From Streptomyces sp. NBC_01235 (GTDB taxonomy: Bacteria > Actinomycetota > Actinomycetes > Streptomycetales > Streptomycetaceae): a stretch of 64,000 nt of DNA. The first letter of the stretch is position 1. Each line of letters starts with the position of its first letter. Location: positions 10,664,001 to 10,728,000 of the forward strand of contig NZ_CP108513.1 in assembly GCF_035989285.1 (NCBI RefSeq). Direction: 5' to 3'. Below, in pieces: positions 35,600 through 45,800 of the stretch. Position numbers and translations under genes: made by a program. Under the pieces are notes generated by a model that saw only the letters and a list, made by a program, of their open reading frames with translations, searched no databases and had not been told where the DNA came from.

Positions 35600-36577
35600 A
35601 TGGTCCTCCAAACGGCAGATTCCGCACTCGACGAGCGCGATCAGCGGCTGATCGCGGCGCTGCAGTGCGACGGACGTCTGACCGCCGAGCGGGCCGGTGA
35701 GGTCCTCGCAATGAGCCCGCGCACCGTGCACCGGCGCTGGCAGGCCCTGATCGCCGACGGGACCTGCAGGGTGATTGCCCCGCACGCCAGACACGACTCG
35801 GTTGGCGCGCTGTTTCTGCGGATCCGAGTGCTCGGCGGCAAGCTCGACGCGCTCACGGCGGCCCTGGCAGCCCGTTCCGATGTCCCGTTCATCGATGTGT
35901 CGGCGTCCGGCGACGAGATCCTCGCCGTCTCGTGGACGCTGCCGGGCACCCGGGACCACCTGGTGTTCCGGGACCTGCCCGCGACCCGGGCCGTGACGTC
36001 CGTGGCGGCGGACACCGTCCTGCATGTCTTCGCCGAGGCCTCCGACTGGCGGCACGCAGTCCTCAGCGACGCCGAGCGCGCCGCGCTGACACCGGTACTC
36101 CCGCCAGGAGCCGCCCCGGCGGGAATGGCGGACGACATCGACCGCGGCATCCTCGCCGTGCTGGAGGAGGACGCCAGGACACCGGCCGCGGCCGTCGCCC
36201 TGCGCACCGGCCACCCGGACTCCACCGTCCGGCGCCGCATCGCCCGGCTCACCGAGAACGGCCGACTCCTCACCCAGGTCGTGGTCGACCCGAAGCGGCT
36301 GGGACTCCTCATCGACGCCAACATCATGGTGCGCGTCGCCCCCGCCCGCCTCGACACGGTGGGGCGCACCCTGGCGGAACACCCCGCCGTGCACGGCGCG
36401 TTCGCCACCACGGGCCCGTCCAACCTGCACATCGCGATCTGGGTACGCGACCTGGAGCACCTCTACCGGTTCATCACCCAGGACCTCGGCAGTCTGGGAG
36501 TCGACGGCGCGGAGACCGTCATCGTCGGCCACGCGGTCAAACGCCCGGGGAAGGGGCCAGGCGGCCGGGTCGGGTGA
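35600..36577 (+). CDS. Lrp/AsnC-family regulator with two tandem modules
   Basis: This 325-residue protein contains two copies of the Lrp/AsnC unit. The first helix-turn-helix is DERDQRLIAALQCDGRLTAE with SPRTVHRRWQALIADG. The second begins near residue 176 with DIDRGILAVLEEDARTP and STVRRRIARLTENGRL, followed by a RAM-type effector domain (VMVRVAPARLDTVGRTLAEH; HIAIWVRDLEHLYRF). Such double-length Lrp proteins are common in actinobacteria and usually control a divergent neighbour in response to an amino acid. The 98-bp intergenic region with the IMPase-like gene is the likely operator. Confidence 0.88.
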   Translation: MVLQTADSALDERDQRLIAALQCDGRLTAERAGEVLAMSPRTVHRRWQALIADGTCRVIAPHARHDSVGALFLRIRVLGGKLDALTAALAARSDVPFIDVSASGDEILAVSWTLPGTRDHLVFRDLPATRAVTSVAADTVLHVFAEASDWRHAVLSDAERAALTPVLPPGAAPAGMADDIDRGILAVLEEDARTPAAAVALRTGHPDSTVRRRIARLTENGRLLTQVVVDPKRLGLLIDANIMVRVAPARLDTVGRTLAEHPAVHGAFATTGPSNLHIAIWVRDLEHLYRFITQDLGSLGVDGAETVIVGHAVKRPGKGPGGRVG

Positions 36578-36594
36578 GCCGGGTCGTGGCATCG

Positions 36595-36690
36595 GCACGC
36601 TGATGCGGTGGCGGGCGAGGCGGAGGAAGCCTTGGGTATGGGTCTTTCCTCGGGCTCGGCATTTGTCGTAGCAGGTGCGGTAGGTTCACG
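36595..36690 (-). pseudogene. IS110-family transposase scrap
   Basis: The minus strand encodes CYDKCRARGKTHTQGFLRLA then RHRISV, the late part of IS110-type transposases. Only about 30 codons survive. Confidence 0.5.
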
Positions 36691-36749
36691 CACGCGTCCC
36701 GGAGCCGCGTCTGTTCAGGCGCGATCGCCGCGGAGCCCGGCACCGGTGG

Positions 36750-37073
36750 TCAGCCCTGCGCGGTGGGCCGCACGATCAACTCGTTGACGTCCACGTTCGC
36801 CGGCTGGTCCACGGCGAAAGCGATGGCATCAGCGATGGCCGAAGCCGGGATCGCCAGCTGCTCGGCCGCCGCCCGTGCGGCGGCCTGGGCCTCCACCGAG
36901 CCGCCGCGGTCGGTCAGCTCACTCCGCGTGAATCCAGGGCTGACGACAGTGACGCGGACGTCCCGGCTCTCCTGCCGCAGCCCTTCGGACAGAGCCGCCA
37001 CGGCAAACTTGGTGGCGCTGTAGATAGCAGCGGTCGGGTCCACCCGGTGTCCGGACACCGAGGACACATTGGA
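36750..37073 (-). pseudogene. Short-chain dehydrogenase, C-terminal part
   Basis: The fragment begins at the catalytic Ser strand (NVSSVSGHRV), has the active-site YSATKFAV (Tyr and Lys four apart) and SPGFTRSELTDRG, and ends normally with ELIVRPTAQG. The NAD(P)-binding Rossmann half is missing. Upstream homology is lost at 37073, next to an ISL3 remnant, which suggests truncation by that element. Confidence 0.8.
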
Positions 37074-37158
37074 ACTCGCCTCGCTGCGGGCAGCCGAGCA
37101 GCGGCGTGCCGCGCTACGCCACCCCTCCGGCATGCGGTGCCGGTCAGCGGCGCCGGGC

Positions 37159-38069
37159 TCATGAGCGCCGTTCCTCGCGGTTGCGCAGCAGCTTGCGCCG
37201 GGCCTTCCACTCCGGATCTTTGGCCCGGCCACGTCTGCCGCGGTGTGTGCGGGTCAGACGGCGGCGGACGAGGCTGAGCATCTTGTTCGCAAGCTGCACC
37301 ACGTGGAAATGATCGACCACCACGGTGGCGTGCGGCAGTCCGGTGCGGATCGCCGCCCGATACGACGGGGACATGTCGATGGCCACGAAACGAACCCCCT
37401 GGCGCCAGGTGAGCGGGGTGTCGGCCAGCCAGGCCGGCACATCGCCGGCGGCCCGTCCCTCGGTCTGCCCCAGCAGACCGCCGCAGCCTGCGGCGTCGAC
37501 GAATCCGGTGTGCCAGCGATCGGCCGCCGCAGACGACTTCCCCGTCTGCGGGTCCTTCTCCCAGCGGGCCCTGCCCCGGCGGGTCTCGTCGATCCCCAGC
37601 ACCTCGATGTCCGGCAGCGGCGCCTCGGTCACCGCAGTGGCAGCGGTACCGAAAGCCTCCATCACTACCGGCCAGGACGCTTTCCACTCCCGCGCGGCCT
37701 GCACCACCGTCACCCCGGCATCACGCACCGCCCGACCGGCCGCCTGCCGTAACCGCTCGGTCAGCCGGCAGCGGGCCGGTATCTGCGGCACCTGCTCGGT
37801 GAACGAACGCCGCGGGCAGCCACTCTCGTCGCACCACCAGCGGCGCTTGTGCCACACCAGCTCGGGCCCATGCTTGCCGTACGGCAGATCCCGCGGCCGG
37901 GTGGTCGAGCTGCCCCGCACCCGGCAGGCAAGCACCCGCACTCCGGACAGGCCCGCGCCCCCGCGAAGTCGGTGCCCAGGTGTACTCGGCGGGTGCCGTC
38001 TTCGAGCCGCTCGACCTGTACCACGGCCAGGCCGTCGAGATCGAGCAGCCGGGTCGTGTCGTTGACCAC
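37159..38069 (-). pseudogene. ISL3-family transposase, frameshifted and C-truncated
   Basis: From a GTG at 38069 the frame reads NDTTRLLDLDGLAVVQVERL and the first Cys pair ACPECG. A shift near 37940 leads to PRDLPYGKHGPELVWHKRRW and the catalytic region with IEVLGIDETRRGRARW, then VRFVAIDMSPSYRAAIRTGL and HATVVVDHFHVVQLANKML. The gene ends prematurely at LLRNREERRS where the family would continue for about 150 residues. A second damaged copy lies in the opposite direction at 38993. Confidence 0.85.
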
Positions 38070-38125
38070 GCCCGTGGCCTCTCTCGCTGATCATCCTGCG
38101 TAGCAACAGAAATGATCACCGAGGC

Positions 38126-38147
38126 CCCGGGCACCCCAGTGCCCGGG
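38126..38147. repeat. Small hairpin near the ISL3 remnant
   Basis: Perfect 9-bp arms CCCGGGCAC and GTGCCCGGG surround the loop CCCA. It lies just upstream of the ISL3 transposase start and may be part of the element's end or leader. Confidence 0.4.
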
Positions 38148-38219
38148 TGCACTTCACCCCCCCTGCGATCAACAGAGCGTGACCACCAGCAGGGCCCAAC
38201 CGCTCAACTTCGAAGACCA

Positions 38220-38255
38220 CATTGGTAGCGAGTCTGGGACGACTCGCTACCAATG
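38220..38255 (-). terminator. Hairpin after the DHFR-like gene
   Basis: Perfect 14-bp arms (CATTGGTAGCGAGT and its complement) surround an 8-base loop, 18 bp beyond the stop codon of the DHFR-like gene on the minus strand. It is a likely factor-independent terminator. Confidence 0.7.
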
Positions 38256-38273
38256 GCGAAGGCGGACGAGCGC

Positions 38274-38840
38274 TCAGCGCCTCGTCTCGTACCTGGTCAG
38301 CACCACGCCGCCGGGGAACGTCCGCGTCTCCACCAGATCCAGGTTCACCCAGCTATCCAGCGCGGCGAAGAAGGGCGTGCCGCCGCCCACCAGAACCGGA
38401 TGGGTGGCGATCGCGTACTCGTCGATCAGCCCGGCCCGCATGGCCGCCCCGGCGAGCGTCGCGCCGCCGATGCCCATCGGGCCGCCGTCCTCTGCCTTGA
38501 GCCGGGTGATCTCGGCGACCGCGTCGCCGGTGACCAGGCGGGTGTTCCAGTCGACCTTGTCGATCGTCGAGGAGAACACCACCTTCGGCGTGTCCCGCCA
38601 GTTCCGCGCGAACTCGATCTCCGCCGGGGTGGCGTTGGGCTGCTGGTCGCCGGTCGGCCAGTAGGAGCTCATCGTCTCCCACAGCTTGCGCCCGTACAGC
38701 GACAGGCCGCTCGCCCGCTCCTGGTCGAGCCACCACTGGAACAGCTCGTCGCTCGGCGGCCCGCCCCACCCGATGTCGTCGCCGGCTGCGGCGATGTAGC
38801 CGTCCAGGGTCAGGTTCATGCCGTAGATCAGTTTCCGCAT
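38274..38840 (-). CDS. DHFR/RibD-like reductase
   Basis: This 188-residue protein is of the RibD C-terminal/dihydrofolate reductase-like family (YyaP/YwjB type). The start RKLIYGMNLTLDGYIAAAGD, the segment LYGRKLWETMSSYWP, the NADPH-binding glycine stretch GPMGIGGATLAGAAMRAGLI and the ending FPGGVVLTRYE are diagnostic. It probably reduces a carbonyl or imine with NADPH; it lacks the features of true folate DHFR. The start at ATG 38840 has GGAAGG upstream. A hairpin terminator follows. It is a single intact gene between two ISL3 remnants. Confidence 0.88.
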   Translation of the reverse strand: MRKLIYGMNLTLDGYIAAAGDDIGWGGPPSDELFQWWLDQERASGLSLYGRKLWETMSSYWPTGDQQPNATPAEIEFARNWRDTPKVVFSSTIDKVDWNTRLVTGDAVAEITRLKAEDGGPMGIGGATLAGAAMRAGLIDEYAIATHPVLVGGGTPFFAALDSWVNLDLVETRTFPGGVVLTRYETRR

Positions 38841-38992
38841 GGCGCCAGCCTTCCGTGAGTCGGACTCCGGCGTATACGACCGGCGCCGTGCGGGAAACTC
38901 ATCGGTGCGCGGTCTGGGCTCACAGGTAGTCCTCGTGGTCAGGGCTCAGTGTGGCGTACTCGCCAGCTCGGGCACCCGACGGATCTCGACCT

Positions 38993-39540
38993 CGCCCTTG
39001 GCCTGGCTGGCCGGCACCCCGCTCGCCTGGCGCCAGGTCATCCGGTTCGTGGCCATCGACATGTCACCGTCCTGCCGGGCCGCCGTGCGCACCGGCCTGC
39101 CGCACGCCACCGTCGTAGTTGATCACTTCCATGTCGTTCAGCTCGCCAACAAGACGCTCAATCTGGTGCGCCGCCGTCTCACCCGAAGCGTCCGCGGCCG
39201 ACGTGGCCGGACCGCGGACCCCGAGTGGAAGGCCCGGCGCAAGCTGCTGCACAACCGCGAAGACCTCACCGACGCCGAGTTCGAACGGATGTGGAACCCG
39301 CTGATGGACCAGGGCCCGATCGGCCAGGCGCTGCGGGTGGCCCGAGATCGAAGCCTTCCTGAACACCGGCATCAGCAACGCCAAGAGCGAGGGGATCAAC
39401 CGCGTGATCAAGTTCGTCGGCCGCTCCGCTTACGGCTTCCGCAACCCCGCCAACCAGCGCCTACGCGCACGCTGCGTCACCACCCGCCGAGCCCGCGGAC
39501 ACCTCCGCACCGCACAACTTCGAAGACCCGCTTTGCAACG
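38993..39540 (+). pseudogene. ISL3-family transposase, second remnant
   Basis: The plus strand carries the middle and end of an ISL3 transposase: LAGTPLAWRQVIRFVAIDMS, then HATVVVDHFHVVQLANKTLN and NREDLTDAEFERMWNPLMDQ. After a deletion and frame change it ends EAFLNTGISNAKSEGINRVI and GRSAYGFRNPANQRLRARC. The N-terminal zinc-finger half is missing. It is close to the copy at 37159 but inverted and independently damaged. Confidence 0.8.
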
Positions 39541-39656
39541 TCACGAGGGAACGACGCTGCGAGGCCCCACAGTCCGCTTGCCCCACACCTACGAGCCCAT
39601 GCACCACCCCGGTTGAAACTGCAGGCGCGCTTCATGGGTCGGGGGCATCGCGACCA

Positions 39657-39688
39657 CGCGATCTCAACTCTCCGGCCAGGAGATCGCG
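39657..39688. terminator. Hairpin downstream of the StrR-type regulator
   Basis: Perfect 9-bp arms CGCGATCTC and GAGATCGCG surround a 14-base loop, about 65 bp beyond the regulator's stop. It is a possible terminator that would mark the left edge of the peptide cluster. Confidence 0.4.
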
Positions 39689-39754
39689 GGACTGGGATTG
39701 GGGACGGACGAGCCAACGGTCGTATCAGGGCTTCCGGACGGCCGGCGACGTTGA

Positions 39755-40771
39755 TCAGCCGGTTTTCGATATGTCTCGGTGCCCTTGTTGTTCCAGGTCG
39801 TCGGCGAATTCAGCCCACCACAGGCTGCAATATTTGGCCATGCCTGCGATGCGGACCTTACTGTGGGCCGGAAGGGACCTGATGAGCTTGGCTCGTTTTT
39901 CACCGCTGATGGCGTGAAGGCTGAGCCAGCGCAGAAGGAATCGGCCGTCCCCGGACAATCGTACAGACGGATCTTTCTGGAGACTGTCCAAGTTGGAGAT
40001 ATAGGATCCTTCGATCGGCTGCTGGGCGAGAGAGAGCGTGCGCAGGCCGGGGCTCGACTCGGTGTCCGTGGGGGGTGCTGGATCCGGGTCGGGCAAGAAT
40101 TTGTCCGGGATGGGATTCTCGCCTCGATTGAGACGTTTGCGGACGTCCCGTGCGGTGCTCATGGAGATTCCCGAGCGTCTGGCTATCTCACGCAGGCTCA
40201 GACCCGGTTCTGCCTCGATGAGTTCGCTGGCGCGCCGACGGCCGGCCGCGCTGTTCAACGGGCGAACTCGGCCGTCGCGGCCGATTCTGGATGGTGCCGC
40301 GGACTGCTGGTCGGGCCGCGAGCGTGCTCTGATTCGGCCGACCGTGGGGGCACTCAGCCCGGTCATCTGGGCGATGGCCCTATCCGACCAGGCATCACAG
40401 GACTCGATCAGGCGTACGGCTGCGGCTTCCCGGTCAGCCAGTGTGAGCGGAAGTCCGTGGGTGACATTCACCTGGACGGCGCGCGCGAATGCCTCCAGCT
40501 CACTGCCGTCAAACCACTCCACTCGGATTTCTGTGTCTCCGCGCAGCTGAGCGACCCGTAATCGGTGCATTCCGTCGATGACACGCATCGTCTCGCGGTG
40601 GACGAGAATGGGAGGCAGCACGTCATCGGATTCGGCCAGGAGTTTTATGTGCTCGGGGTCCTCGCCGTTGAGCCGCGGGGAATCGGCGGGCCGCAACCGG
40701 TCAATTGGAGCGTAGTCCCCGGTCACGGTCCGTGAACTACGAGTGATCCGTGCTGACTTGTCAGACGTCAC
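39755..40771 (-). CDS. StrR-type (ParB-fold) pathway-specific activator
   Basis: This 338-residue protein belongs to the StrR/NovG family of antibiotic-cluster activators. Near the N-terminus is the ParB-like segment RPADSPRLNGEDPEHIKLLA followed by LPPILVHRETMRVIDGMHRL (about residues 52-71). Two helix-turn-helix stretches follow (WSDRAIAQMTGLSAPTVGRI near 128-147 and LSLREIARRSGISMSTARDV near 190). StrR itself binds GTTCGACTG(N11)CAGTCGAAC. A near match lies at 42724-42752 before the NRPS gene, which makes this the likely switch of the cluster. The GTG at 40771 is the start, with GGGGTGA upstream. No TTA codon is present in the reading frame that I could see, so bldA control is not suggested. 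Confidence 0.88.
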   Translation of the reverse strand: MTSDKSARITRSSRTVTGDYAPIDRLRPADSPRLNGEDPEHIKLLAESDDVLPPILVHRETMRVIDGMHRLRVAQLRGDTEIRVEWFDGSELEAFARAVQVNVTHGLPLTLADREAAAVRLIESCDAWSDRAIAQMTGLSAPTVGRIRARSRPDQQSAAPSRIGRDGRVRPLNSAAGRRRASELIEAEPGLSLREIARRSGISMSTARDVRKRLNRGENPIPDKFLPDPDPAPPTDTESSPGLRTLSLAQQPIEGSYISNLDSLQKDPSVRLSGDGRFLLRWLSLHAISGEKRAKLIRSLPAHSKVRIAGMAKYCSLWWAEFADDLEQQGHRDISKTG

Positions 40772-41451
40772 CGTATCACCCCGAGCGTTTCACCCGCCTC
40801 GGGTGCGGGCGACTCACCTTCCTTTGAGTCGCGGAGAAGCTTGGCATCCCGATGCAGTGTGATCCCAGGTGATGGTGTGGCCTGAACCATATCCGTGTCC
40901 CCCTCGTGTTTCGGATCAACTTACTGCCCTCTGCAGCTTGTTCCTTTTGGTTCCCTCGCAAACGCCGTGCTGCGGGTCTCTGGGAAAAGTACAGTCAATA
41001 TTGGCCACAGTCCGGGCGGCTTCAACGTGACTTGTGTGATGGTCCAGCCGATCACACCTGCGGTATGCGCAAGCCGGTGTCCGGAGCGTGCATCAGTTGA
41101 GCGTTTCCACTATCAGGGCACGGTGGAGTTTACTGTGCAAATCGCCTACGGCAACAGACAGTTCAAGCGGTGGCGAACCCTTGCGTCCAGTGGTAGCCGC
41201 CCCCGCCACAGTTACTATGCGCATCCGGCGAGATCTGGTCGTGCCCAGTCGCGTTGGCTCGCCGACTGAGCGTCCTCGGTAAGGATCGCAGCCCTGCAGG
41301 CAGCGGAGTCACGCGAGTGCCGTCGACCGCTCGACGCGCGTCCCGCCCATGGGCGCCGGCCACGACTGCCGGGGAGCCGCGTCCTCCGAGACTGCTCCGT
41401 CCTCGGTACCCGCTCACCCCGTTCCGTGTTTGGGTAAGGCACCGGGGACTT
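40772..41451. other. Intergenic region between regulator and oxygenase genes
   Basis: About 680 bp of lower GC than the surroundings. It contains the regulator's promoter side and the 3' flank of the oxygenase gene. No open frame has a domain or good start. Confidence 0.5.
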
Positions 41452-42357
41452 TCAACGTTTGACAGTTCCTTCACGCAGCCGATCGATCATCCGGCGCGTG
41501 GCGTGGAGCGGTGTCTCCGTGTCAGCCGCGTCAACGGCGATGCCGGCATTGCGGACCGCGATCTCTTCGTCCCAGGCCTCCATGCCCGCGAAGGGGATGG
41601 TTTCACCGGGGACATAGGGCGGATACGGTCGATATGTGTTGATCTCGGCGGTGGGCTCACCGCGGACCAGGATCGGATCCAGATAGAGTCCGTCGCTGAG
41701 AATCCGAGTGCTTGTCGGGATGTAACCGATGTCCAGTCCGCAGCGGCGTCGCGCGGACGTGTTCGGCTCCGAGCAGTGCAGGATGTTGGGGTGGTGGATC
41801 TCGACGTCACCCGGATTCAGTTCGACGTCGACGATTCCGCACCGTTCCGACCATTCCTGGACCAGCTTCTCGTCGGAAGCTGAGAACAGCATGTTCGGCG
41901 AGTCCGTCCGACGGGTGGGCTGATAGAGGGGTAGACAGTGGCTGCCTGGTATCACGCGCAGGCAGCCGTTCTCCGTGGTGCACTCGTCGACGGCGATCCA
42001 CACGGTCAGCGCCTGCATGGGATCGAGCTTCCAGTAGGCGCCGTCCTGGTGCCACAACACCGGCTGGCCGTCGTAGGGCGGCTTGCATATGTAGTGGGCC
42101 GTGAAGCATGCGAGGTCCGGGCCGAGGAAGAATTCCGCGATGTCCACCAGCCCGGGGTCGGAGACGAGCCGCACCCAGAAGGCGTCATTGCGGATCAACG
42201 GGTGATGCAAATGCTCCGGTCGCAGCTCCGGATACCGCTCGGTGAGCCACGACACGTGCGCCTTGATTTCTTCCACAAGGCTCACGGGAATTGCATTGCG
42301 GATGATGCTGAATCCGTTTTCTTCGTACTCCGCTCGAACCTTTTCCAAGGTACTCAA
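41452..42357 (-). CDS. PhyH-type Fe(II)/2-oxoglutarate oxygenase (hydroxylase type)
   Basis: This 301-residue phytanoyl-CoA dioxygenase-like enzyme couples 2-oxoglutarate decarboxylation to C-H oxidation. The iron ligands are His103 and Asp105 in LWHQDGAYW and the distal His194 in PNILHCSEPN; Arg203-205 can bind 2-oxoglutarate. The intact HxD marks it as a hydroxylase (or desaturase/cyclase), unlike the HxA halogenase at 57163. The TTG at 42357 is chosen because GGGAG lies 5 bp before it and the conserved domain starts soon after. It is transcribed away from the NRPS gene, and the 478-bp region between them contains a StrR-type site. The substrate is probably an amino acid, free or carrier-bound. 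Confidence 0.88.
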   Translation of the reverse strand: MSTLEKVRAEYEENGFSIIRNAIPVSLVEEIKAHVSWLTERYPELRPEHLHHPLIRNDAFWVRLVSDPGLVDIAEFFLGPDLACFTAHYICKPPYDGQPVLWHQDGAYWKLDPMQALTVWIAVDECTTENGCLRVIPGSHCLPLYQPTRRTDSPNMLFSASDEKLVQEWSERCGIVDVELNPGDVEIHHPNILHCSEPNTSARRRCGLDIGYIPTSTRILSDGLYLDPILVRGEPTAEINTYRPYPPYVPGETIPFAGMEAWDEEIAVRNAGIAVDAADTETPLHATRRMIDRLREGTVKR

Positions 42358-42723
42358 TGAAACTCCCTTATTCGCGATTCTGGGGTTTCTGGTGCAACGG
42401 CTGAGAGTCGATGAAGGGCTTTTCGGGCGCACCGGGTCTCACGACAATGCAATGCCGCCCGAGTCTCGCATGAGGTTAGCGGACTCATCAGCGCGTGCGC
42501 CAGAATGCGGAGACCGCATCGTCCACTAATACCGCTCATCGAACGCTGCTGTGCGTGTCGTGTTGATTTGACCGTGTGCCTGATATGGTCTCGGCGCACA
42601 TTCGAAATGTGAACCGGTACGGCGCGCCAGGGCCCGCGTCCGGGCCTCTGCGGCTGTGCTCGGGTCGCTCGTCCCTGAGTCGCCTCGCCGTTCGACGGCG
42701 CGATGCAGATGTGCTGCGCATGC

Positions 42724-42752
42724 GTACGAGTGACAGAAGTTTTCAGTCGAAC
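42724..42752. promoter_or_regulatory. StrR-type operator upstream of the NRPS gene
   Basis: GTACGAGTG, 11 bases, then CAGTCGAAC matches the StrR consensus GTTCGACTG(N11)CAGTCGAAC at 16 of 18 arm positions, with a perfect right arm and exact spacing. It lies 84 bp before the NRPS TTG start and in the divergent promoter region shared with the oxygenase gene. A StrR-type regulator is encoded 2 kb away. Confidence 0.7.
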
Positions 42753-42835
42753 ACTCAACACGGCCGTGTGGGGTGAGTGCCGCCGTCCGCTTGAGTGTCG
42801 GTCGTGTCACGAAGGCACAGACAGGGGAGTCGACC

Positions 42836-45800
42836 TTGGACGACATCACGTCGTCGGCCGTGACCAAGCCCTTCCGATCCGTCGGCCGGACGAATCCGCA
42901 ACCGGTCTCCTCCGCCCAGCTTCGCATCTGGTTCCTGGACCGATTGGCGGGCGGAAAGCCGACGTACAACCTGCCGATCGTCGTCCGGCTGCAGGGCACA
43001 CTCGACCGTGCCGCGCTTGAGGCTGCCCTGGCCGATGTCGTCGCGCGCCACGAAAGCCTGCGTACTGTGTTCGCTGACGTGGAAGGGCGGCCGGTCCAGC
43101 ACGTGTTGGGCGAGCAGCAAGGGCGGCCGGTCCTTGAGGTGCACCGAGTGGATCCTCCCCAGTTGGAGCGTGAGTTGGCCGCCGCGGCGGCGCGTCCCTT
43201 CGATCTGGCAACGGAGACACCCCTGCGGGCGAGTCTCTTCGAACTCACTGAGGACGAGCACGTACTGCTGCTGCTGTTGCACCGCATAGCCTGCGACGGG
43301 TGGTCGGCGGGCCCGCTCGGCCGGGATCTGATGGAGTTCTACAACGCACGGTGCCGCGGTGCCGTCCTGGACCGGACCGAGCCGGCGGTGCGGTACGCCG
43401 ACCACATCCTGCGCCGACAGCGGCAGCTCGGTGACCCTGGGGACCGGCACAGCCTTGCGGCACGGCAGTTGACGTACTGGCGGACGACGTTGTCCGGGAT
43501 GGGCAACGAGATCGCGCTGCCCTTCGATCGCTCGCGTCCGGCGAAGCCGAGCTTCCGTGGCGACTCGGTCAGGTTCGAGGTGGCATCCGGGGTGCATGCG
43601 CGGCTGGCTGAGCTGGCACAGCGCACTGGAACGACGATGTTCACGGTGCTCCACGCCGGGCTCGCCGTTCTGCTCGGCCGCCTGACCGGTGAGATGGACA
43701 TCGCGATCGGAACACCCGTGCCGGGGCGCACTCACTCGGGGTCGGAAGACCTCGTCGGACACTTCGCGAACACCGTCGTGCTGCGGACCGATCTTGCAGG
43801 CACCCCGACGTTCGCTGATTTGCTCCACAAGGTACATGCGGTGGACCTGGCCGCCTTCGCACATCAGGACGTCCCGTTCGAGCAGGTCGTCGAGGCGGTC
43901 AACCCGGAACGGGTTCTGGGACGCAATCCGCTGGTTCAGGTTTTCATCACAGCGCAGTCACTGGAGCACGAGTGGGGGCTGACCGGACTGCGCACCACTG
44001 CGAGCGAGCGCCCTTTCGGGGCGGTCGAGTTCGACCTGAGCTTCAATTTCGACCCGCGATACGAACCTGATGGAACCGCGGTGGGCATCGTCGGCGAGGC
44101 GCGGTTCAGTACGGACCTGTTCGACCGGACGAGTGTGGAAACGATCGCCGAACGACTGGTCCGCGTCCTCACCGCGGTGGCCGCGGACGCCACGCCGGCC
44201 GTCGGTGACATCGACGTTCTCTCCACCGCTGAGCGCGAGACCCTCCTGAGCGGCTGGAACGACACCGCGAGGGAGGTGTGCGGGCAGAGCGTGCCGGAGT
44301 TGCTGGAAGCACGGGCCGCGAAGACCCCGGACGCGGTGGCGGTGCGGATCGGATACGCGGAGTTGACCTACGGCGAGTTGAACGCGAAGGCCAATCGTGT
44401 TGCCCGCTATCTGATCAGCCGTGGCGCCGGGCCGGAGTCGGTGGTGGCGTTGTCGATGCCGCGGTCGGTGGACCTCGTTGTCGCGGTGTGGGGGACGCTG
44501 AAGGCCGGCGCGGCCTATTGCCCGATAGATCCGGAGTACCCGGTCGAGCGAGTGTCGTTCATGCTGGCCGACTGTGGTGCTCAGATCGTTTTGAAGGAGC
44601 CGGTGCACGCGCGCGACATGGCGGACACGAACCTGACCGACGCGGACCGTGTCATCCCGCTGTTGCCCGGACACCCCTGCTATGTGATCTACACGTCGGG
44701 ATCCACCGGTGTGCCGAAGGCGGTCGTGATGCACGGTGCGGCTCTGGTGAACCTCATGAGCTGGTACCAGAGGGCAGGGGAGAAGGAGGGCTGGTCCGCA
44801 CACCGGACCGCCAACTTCTCGTCGATCAGCTTCGACATGGCGATCATGGAGATTCTGATCTCCACCGTACGCGGCGGATGTCTGGAGATCCCGGAGGAGG
44901 AGACGCGCCGAGATCTGCACAAGCTGGTGACGTGGCTCGCGGAGAACGAAGTCAACGAGATCTTCGTGCCCAACCTCGTTCTCGCGGCGCTCGTCGACGC
45001 CAGCGGAGGCACGGCCGGCGGCCTGCCCCGACTTCGGCATGTGGTCCAGGGCGGCGAGGCGTTCAAACTCACCGCCGAATTGGCGGCGTTTCGACGGGCT
45101 GTGCCAGACCGTCGCCTGATGAACTACTACGGTCCGACCGAGACGCATGTGGCCACGGCGGCCGTCCTGCCCTCCGATCCCGATGAGTGGCCGGCCGAGG
45201 CGCCGATAGGGCGGCCGATCGACAACACGCGGACTTATGTGCTCGACCGTTGGCTGAAACCGGTTCCGGTCGGGGTGCCGGGCGAGTTGTACATCGCCGG
45301 GGCCCAGTTGGCCCGCGGATACCTCAAGAGACCGGATGCCACCGCCGCCCGATACGTTCCCGATCCCTTCGGTGAACCGGGAACGCGGATGTACCGGACC
45401 GGGGACGTGGTGCGCTGGTGTGCGGACGGGCAGTTGATGTTCGTGGGCCGGGTGGACGACCAGCTGAAGATCAGGGGTTTCCGGGTCGAGCCCGGGGAGG
45501 TGGAGGCCGTTCTGCGACGCCACGAGGAGGTCGTCCAGGTGGCTGTGATCGCGGTACGCGAGCGCAGCACGTCGGCCAAACGTCTGGTCGCCTACGTCGT
45601 ACCCGCGACCGCGACACTGACGCCGGCTGTCCTGCGTCGCCACGCTGCCGAATTCCTGCCGCACCACATGGTGCCGAAATTCCGGCTGGTCGACCGTTTG
45701 CCGTTGACCCCCAACGGCAAACTTGACCGAGGCGCTCTGCCCGCCCTGACCGAGGAGGCCGGCCGGCCACCGTCCAGCCGGGTGGAACATGAAGTCTGCG

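Noticed and set aside
41452..42357. Second halogenase
   Set aside because: Its iron motif is HQD, so the carboxylate ligand is present and hydroxylation is expected.
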